From: Methylotenera_A sp031379885
GTDB lineage: Bacteria > Pseudomonadota > Gammaproteobacteria > Burkholderiales > Methylophilaceae
Assembly (NCBI GenBank): GCA_031379885.1
Contig: JANNFN010000073.1
Span: forward strand, 1 to 9,659
DNA: 9,659 nt
Reading direction: 5' to 3'
Shown piece by piece: positions 7,335-9,659 of this stretch (position 1 is the stretch's first letter; each line of letters begins with the position of its first letter). Below the pieces are notes generated by a model. The model was not told where the DNA came from and did no database searches. It worked only from the letters and a program-made list of their open reading frames with translations. A program made the position numbers and the translations under genes.

Positions 7335-7367
7335 CCCTGTAAGCCGCATGAATATTGGCCTACAGGG
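7335..7367. terminator. Hairpin terminator, probably bidirectional, between the RNase cluster and tpx
   Basis: An 11-bp stem with one mismatch (7335-7345 paired with 7357-7367, outer part CCCTGTA/TACAGGG) encloses an 11-nt loop. It lies between the converging stops at 7331 and 7399. On the minus strand it is followed by a T-rich stretch (TATTTATTTTG), so it fits a tpx terminator best. On the plus strand only a short TTTT follows. Confidence 0.6.
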
Positions 7368-7398
7368 CAGGTAATTTTGCTTTAGCTTAAATGTGAAA

Positions 7399-7902
7399 CT
7401 ATTTTAGTGCGGCTAATGCGGCGTCGTAGTTAGGTTCGTTAGCGATTTCTGGTACCAATTCTACGTATTTAACCACGTTATTTTCATCCAACACAATCAC
7501 CGCGCGGGCGCAAAGACCTGCGAGTTTGCTGGTAAATAGCAATACGCCATAATTCATCAAAAAGTCACGGCCGCGCATGCTGGATAAATTGACTACATTT
7601 TCGATACCTTCTGCCGCGCAAAAGCGGGTTTGTGCAAATGGTAAATCAGCAGAAATGTTAACGACAACGGTATTATTCATGCCTGCCGCATGCTTATTAA
7701 ACGCGCGGATTGAAGCAGCACAGGTGGGCGTATCTACACTTGGGAAGATGTTAAGCACTTTACGTTTACCTGCAAATGTATCAAGTGTCACATCGGCCAA
7801 TGCTTTATCGACTAAGGTAAAATTTGGGGCGGTGCTGCCAATTTTAGGTAAATTGCCTGCAACGTCTACTGGGTTGCCTTTGAGCGTAACTGAGCTAGAC
7901 AT
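7399..7902 (-). CDS. tpx: Thiol peroxidase Tpx (atypical 2-Cys peroxiredoxin)
   Basis: This 167-residue protein matches Tpx in length and motifs. The peroxidatic Cys is C61 in SVDTPTCAAS and the resolving Cys is C95 in FAQTRFC, the same numbering as E. coli Tpx. R133 in GLCARAV and the NLSSMRGRDF loop (105-114) are also typical. Tpx reduces H2O2 and alkyl hydroperoxides in the cytoplasm (some orthologues are described as periplasmic) using thioredoxin. No signal peptide is seen here. An additional Cys, C131, sits in the GLxARAV motif, where I would expect Leu or another small residue. A good Shine-Dalgarno (AAAAGGAAA, minus strand, 7916-7908) precedes the ATG. The gene lies downstream of a strong terminator and so is probably transcribed alone. 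Confidence 0.95.
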   Translation of the reverse strand: MSSSVTLKGNPVDVAGNLPKIGSTAPNFTLVDKALADVTLDTFAGKRKVLNIFPSVDTPTCAASIRAFNKHAAGMNNTVVVNISADLPFAQTRFCAAEGIENVVNLSSMRGRDFLMNYGVLLFTSKLAGLCARAVIVLDENNVVKYVELVPEIANEPNYDAALAALK

Positions 7903-7923
7903 AATGCTTTCCTTTTCTAATTG

Positions 7924-7952
7924 TTTATCTCCAGTTGACTATCATAAAACAA
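7924..7952 (-). promoter_or_regulatory. tpx: Candidate tpx promoter
   Basis: On the minus strand TTGTTT (7952-7947) and GATAAA (7929-7924) are separated by 17 bp, followed by the ribosome-binding site and ATG at 7902. The -35 match is weak (3 of 6) and lies in the T-tract of the upstream terminator. Some promoter must lie in this 50-bp space if that terminator is efficient. Confidence 0.3.
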
Positions 7953-7979
7953 AAAGCACCTGTTTAGAACAGGTGCTTT
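7953..7979 (-). terminator. Intrinsic terminator of the FIST-domain gene
   Basis: A perfect 12-bp inverted repeat (7953-7964 with 7968-7979; core GCACCTGTT/AACAGGTGC) has a 3-nt central loop. Read on the minus strand it is followed by TTTTTGTTTT, a textbook rho-independent terminator. It lies 37 bp past the FIST gene stop. Confidence 0.85.
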
Positions 7980-8015
7980 AAATTTAAAGTAAGAAAAAGA
8001 CGAAAAAATTAAAAA

Positions 8016-9176
8016 TTAAGCTAAAAGATTCTCGCTCAAATAACCAATTGTCATTGTTTGGTTGTGTAGTACGCTATCGGTGGTGTTGGGACGTGGCGCT
8101 AATTCACCATAAGAGTAGAAACCAGTGACCGAAGTTTGAGGGCCTAAAATTTGTTGTACCAATTTTACTTCGTCACCTACTAGCTCTGCCATAACGCCTT
8201 TGCGACCAACACAGCTCACACAAACAGCTAAGCCAACCTGATTGGTTTTAGTGGCGCTTAAGCCCTCCATCACCAAATTGGCAGCATTGCCAGCGCCTTC
8301 TACTAGTCTATCGTGATTGGTTTGGCAAAGACGCACTGTTTCGCCTTCTTCGACGTTGCCTGCAAAGGTTAAGCTATTGTTTTTACTATCTATTGCGAGC
8401 AAAGTACGGATTTTTTCAACATCACGCTTACCTTCTTCAATCACTGCCAATGGAAATTTTAAGCCTGTGCCTGGCAAACCACGTGAAAACGCTTCGCCAA
8501 TATACATTCTATAAAGGGGTAGTGCGGGTTTTCCGTCCATCTCAAACACCACATTTTTCTCAGATTTGGTCACTTTACGTGGTGGGCCGTATGGCTTCCA
8601 ACCACCAAGTGCGCCGCTAGAGGTAATCAATGCGTTGCCGTATAAGCCAACGGCAATCACTTGGTTATCAGATACCGTTTCGTTAAATAATTGCAAAGTT
8701 TTTACAAAGGCGCCGCCATCGCCAGCTAGGCCGCCTACAATGGGAATGTCACCCAGCACGCTTTGAAAGCCCTTAAGTAGTTCAGAACCATTGACGTTCA
8801 AGCCGTCAGAAATGACTAAAACGGTACGCAATGAATCCGCTTTAAGTTGTTTGGCTAAGCCAGCTGCCGCTTCGAATGAGTTCTGCATGCCAGACATTTT
8901 GGTTTGCGCAACGCGTTGAATAGTTTTTTCCCATTGAATGGCGGTAATTTGTATGCTGTCATCAAATACGCCAGCGGGGCTAATCTCGCCAGAGGTGGTG
9001 CAACCGACTAACTGAGCACTAGGGTAGCGTGATTTTAAAAAACCCTGTAATTTACCCTCAGCAAATCTTTTTACTGAGCCAAACACCAATACTAAATTGG
9101 CGCTAGGTAGTGGCGATGTGCTAACTAAATCTTTTAATGCCGATTTTGAATCTACAGACTCCTGTCTAATAATCAT
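8016..9176 (-). CDS. FIST-domain sensory protein
   Basis: This 386-residue soluble protein has FIST_N (about 25-220) and FIST_C (about 220-370) domains. Diagnostic pieces are GCTTSGEI (58-65), PIVGGLAGDGG (146-156), GGWKPYGPPRKVT (about 191-203), and the C-terminal GFYSYGEL (352-359) with HNQTMTIGYLSE (371-382). FIST domains are predicted small-ligand sensors near chemotaxis or two-component genes, and the NosP subgroup binds haem and nitric oxide. No output domain, transmembrane segment or signal peptide is visible, so it would act on a partner. Only two His are present (H288, H371), and there is a CxxC at C319/C322. It is transcribed divergently from pilG across 281 bp, suggesting a link to type IV pilus signalling. 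An AGGG 9 bp before the ATG is a weak ribosome-binding site. The ligand is unknown. Confidence 0.88.
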   Translation of the reverse strand: MIIRQESVDSKSALKDLVSTSPLPSANLVLVFGSVKRFAEGKLQGFLKSRYPSAQLVGCTTSGEISPAGVFDDSIQITAIQWEKTIQRVAQTKMSGMQNSFEAAAGLAKQLKADSLRTVLVISDGLNVNGSELLKGFQSVLGDIPIVGGLAGDGGAFVKTLQLFNETVSDNQVIAVGLYGNALITSSGALGGWKPYGPPRKVTKSEKNVVFEMDGKPALPLYRMYIGEAFSRGLPGTGLKFPLAVIEEGKRDVEKIRTLLAIDSKNNSLTFAGNVEEGETVRLCQTNHDRLVEGAGNAANLVMEGLSATKTNQVGLAVCVSCVGRKGVMAELVGDEVKLVQQILGPQTSVTGFYSYGELAPRPNTTDSVLHNQTMTIGYLSENLLA

Positions 9177-9196
9177 TGCTGTTGGCCCTTATTAAA

Positions 9197-9225
9197 ATTT
9201 TATGCTTTGGATAAATAATATTTAA
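9197..9225 (-). promoter_or_regulatory. Candidate promoter of the FIST-domain gene
   Basis: On the minus strand TTAAAT (9225-9220) and TAAAAT (9202-9197) are spaced 17 bp apart, giving a leader of roughly 14 nt before the ATG at 9176. The -35 is poor, and chance matches are common in such AT-rich DNA. Confidence 0.25.
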
Positions 9226-9388
9226 TTTTTTGCATATATTACACACCTTACTTATTTTTGTTAAAGCATATTATTACAAATGTGATGTAAGTGTTGCATT
9301 TTATTTTAATAAATGTAATATTTGTACGGGCAAATCATTAATTTTGTATAGATGTAACAATAAAAACCACATTTTTATTAGATTATTC

Positions 9389-9416
9389 TTAAAAGTTGTG
9401 ATGTTTAACCTATAAG
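9389..9416 (+). promoter_or_regulatory. pilG: Candidate pilG promoter
   Basis: TTAAAA (9389-9394) and TATAAG (9411-9416, 5 of 6 consensus) are spaced 16 bp apart. This predicts a leader of about 35 nt to the GTG start. AT-rich context lowers confidence. Confidence 0.3.
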
Positions 9417-9444
9417 TCTTATGTCTTACATATGTTAATAAGAT

Positions 9445-9451
9445 AGGGGAG
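9445..9451 (+). promoter_or_regulatory. pilG: Ribosome-binding site deciding the pilG GTG start
   Basis: AGGGGAG lies 6 bp upstream of the GTG at 9458. It is one of the strongest Shine-Dalgarno sequences in the window, and it selects this GTG over the in-frame GTG at 9476. Confidence 0.8.
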
Positions 9452-9457
9452 CATCAA

Positions 9458-9659
9458 GTGGCAGAGGAACATAAAGTGGCACAAGCGAATTTAGCTGGTA
9501 CAAAAGTGATGGTGATTGACGACAGCAACACAATACGACGTAGCGCAGAGATATTTCTTAAATCAGCTGGTTGTGAAGTGATTTTGGCTGAAGATGGTTT
9601 TGATGCGCTGGCAAAAATTGCTGATCAGCTGCCACAAGTGATTTTTGTGGATATTATGA
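9458..9659 (+). CDS. pilG: Type IV pilus response regulator PilG, N-terminal part (3' end outside window)
   Basis: The open frame from the GTG runs off the right edge after 67 codons. After a short polar leader (about 16 residues) comes a CheY-like receiver domain. KVMVIDDSNTIRRSAEIFLK contains the acidic pair D21 and D22. AEDGFDALAKIADQ follows, then FVDIM with D65 as the predicted phosphorylation site. The DSNTIRRSAE and DGFDALAKIAD stretches are closely PilG-like (Pseudomonas PilG has DSKTIRRTAE). PilG is the CheY-type regulator of the Pil-Chp system controlling twitching motility and surface sensing. It normally heads a pilGHIJ-chpA operon, which would lie to the right. PilH or another CheY-like receiver is the alternative. 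Confidence 0.85.
   Translation, partial: MAEEHKVAQANLAGTKVMVIDDSNTIRRSAEIFLKSAGCEVILAEDGFDALAKIADQLPQVIFVDIM

Larger units (their letters stand above)
9177..9457. other. AT-rich divergent intergenic region between FIST gene and pilG
   Basis: This 281-bp non-coding spacer is markedly AT-rich compared with the flanking genes. It must hold promoters for both directions. It contains an inverted repeat TTACA-N7-TGTAA (9274-9290), an 8-bp direct repeat TGTGATGT (9281-9288 and 9397-9404) and an ACATATGT palindrome (9428-9435). No hairpin terminator, convincing small gene or sigma-54 site was seen. Confidence 0.7.

Noticed and set aside
7577..7981. 134-codon + strand frame opposite tpx
   Set aside because: Shadow of tpx; it also reads through the FIST terminator hairpin.
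9230..9415. 61-codon open frame in the AT-rich spacer
   Set aside because: Composition is that of AT-rich non-coding DNA (many Tyr, Asn, Lys, Ile, Phe), there is no Shine-Dalgarno, and it overlaps the expected promoter region.
1..9659. Defence system, mobile element, CRISPR or prophage
   Set aside because: No transposase, integrase, spacer arrays, terminal inverted repeats or toxin-antitoxin pairs were seen. All genes fit core chromosomal families, and the MazG-like protein belongs to a housekeeping pyrophosphohydrolase branch.

Overview
The window looks like ordinary chromosome of an AT-leaning betaproteobacterium. The closest match I can suggest from memory is the Methylophilaceae (Methylotenera/Methylophilus type), judged from the protein flavour (RNB nuclease N-terminus, HrpA tail, PilG start) and moderate GC. 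No database search was possible, so the family is an inference. There are ten genes, two of them cut by the window ends. I see no tRNA, rRNA, insertion sequence, prophage or CRISPR.

Left part (1-2048, + strand): the 3' end of hrpA (DEAH-box RNA helicase, DUF3418 tail), followed 6 bp later by a membrane-anchored protein. That protein has a TonB/TolA-like N-terminus, including the SxxxH transmembrane motif, but a C-terminal domain I do not recognise. It converges with a COG0523/CobW metal-chaperone GTPase gene (minus strand, 3073-2072). The 23-bp gap between the two stops carries a perfect 14-bp tandem repeat.

Middle (3126-7331, + strand): a tight four-gene cluster with gaps of 5, 19 and 15 bp. 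It encodes an RNB-family exoribonuclease, a spermidine-synthase-like Rossmann protein, an RlmL-type 23S rRNA methyltransferase and a MazG/dCTPase-like nucleotide pyrophosphohydrolase. RNA decay, rRNA modification and nucleotide-pool cleaning sit together. The 52-bp divergent gap before it has a TAAAAT hexamer exactly 7 bp from each start codon and no Shine-Dalgarno on either side, so both genes may be leaderless.

Right part (7332-9659): a bidirectional hairpin separates the cluster from tpx (thiol peroxidase, minus strand), which has both catalytic cysteines. A FIST-domain sensor gene (minus strand) lies upstream of it and ends in a strong intrinsic terminator. Across a 281-bp AT-rich gap, the start of pilG (type IV pilus/chemotaxis response regulator, GTG start) runs off the right edge.

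I found no clear novel multi-gene system. The best leads are the TonB-like protein with an unknown C-terminus, the spermidine-synthase-like protein inside an RNA-metabolism operon, the FIST gene facing pilG, and the symmetric possible leaderless promoters.
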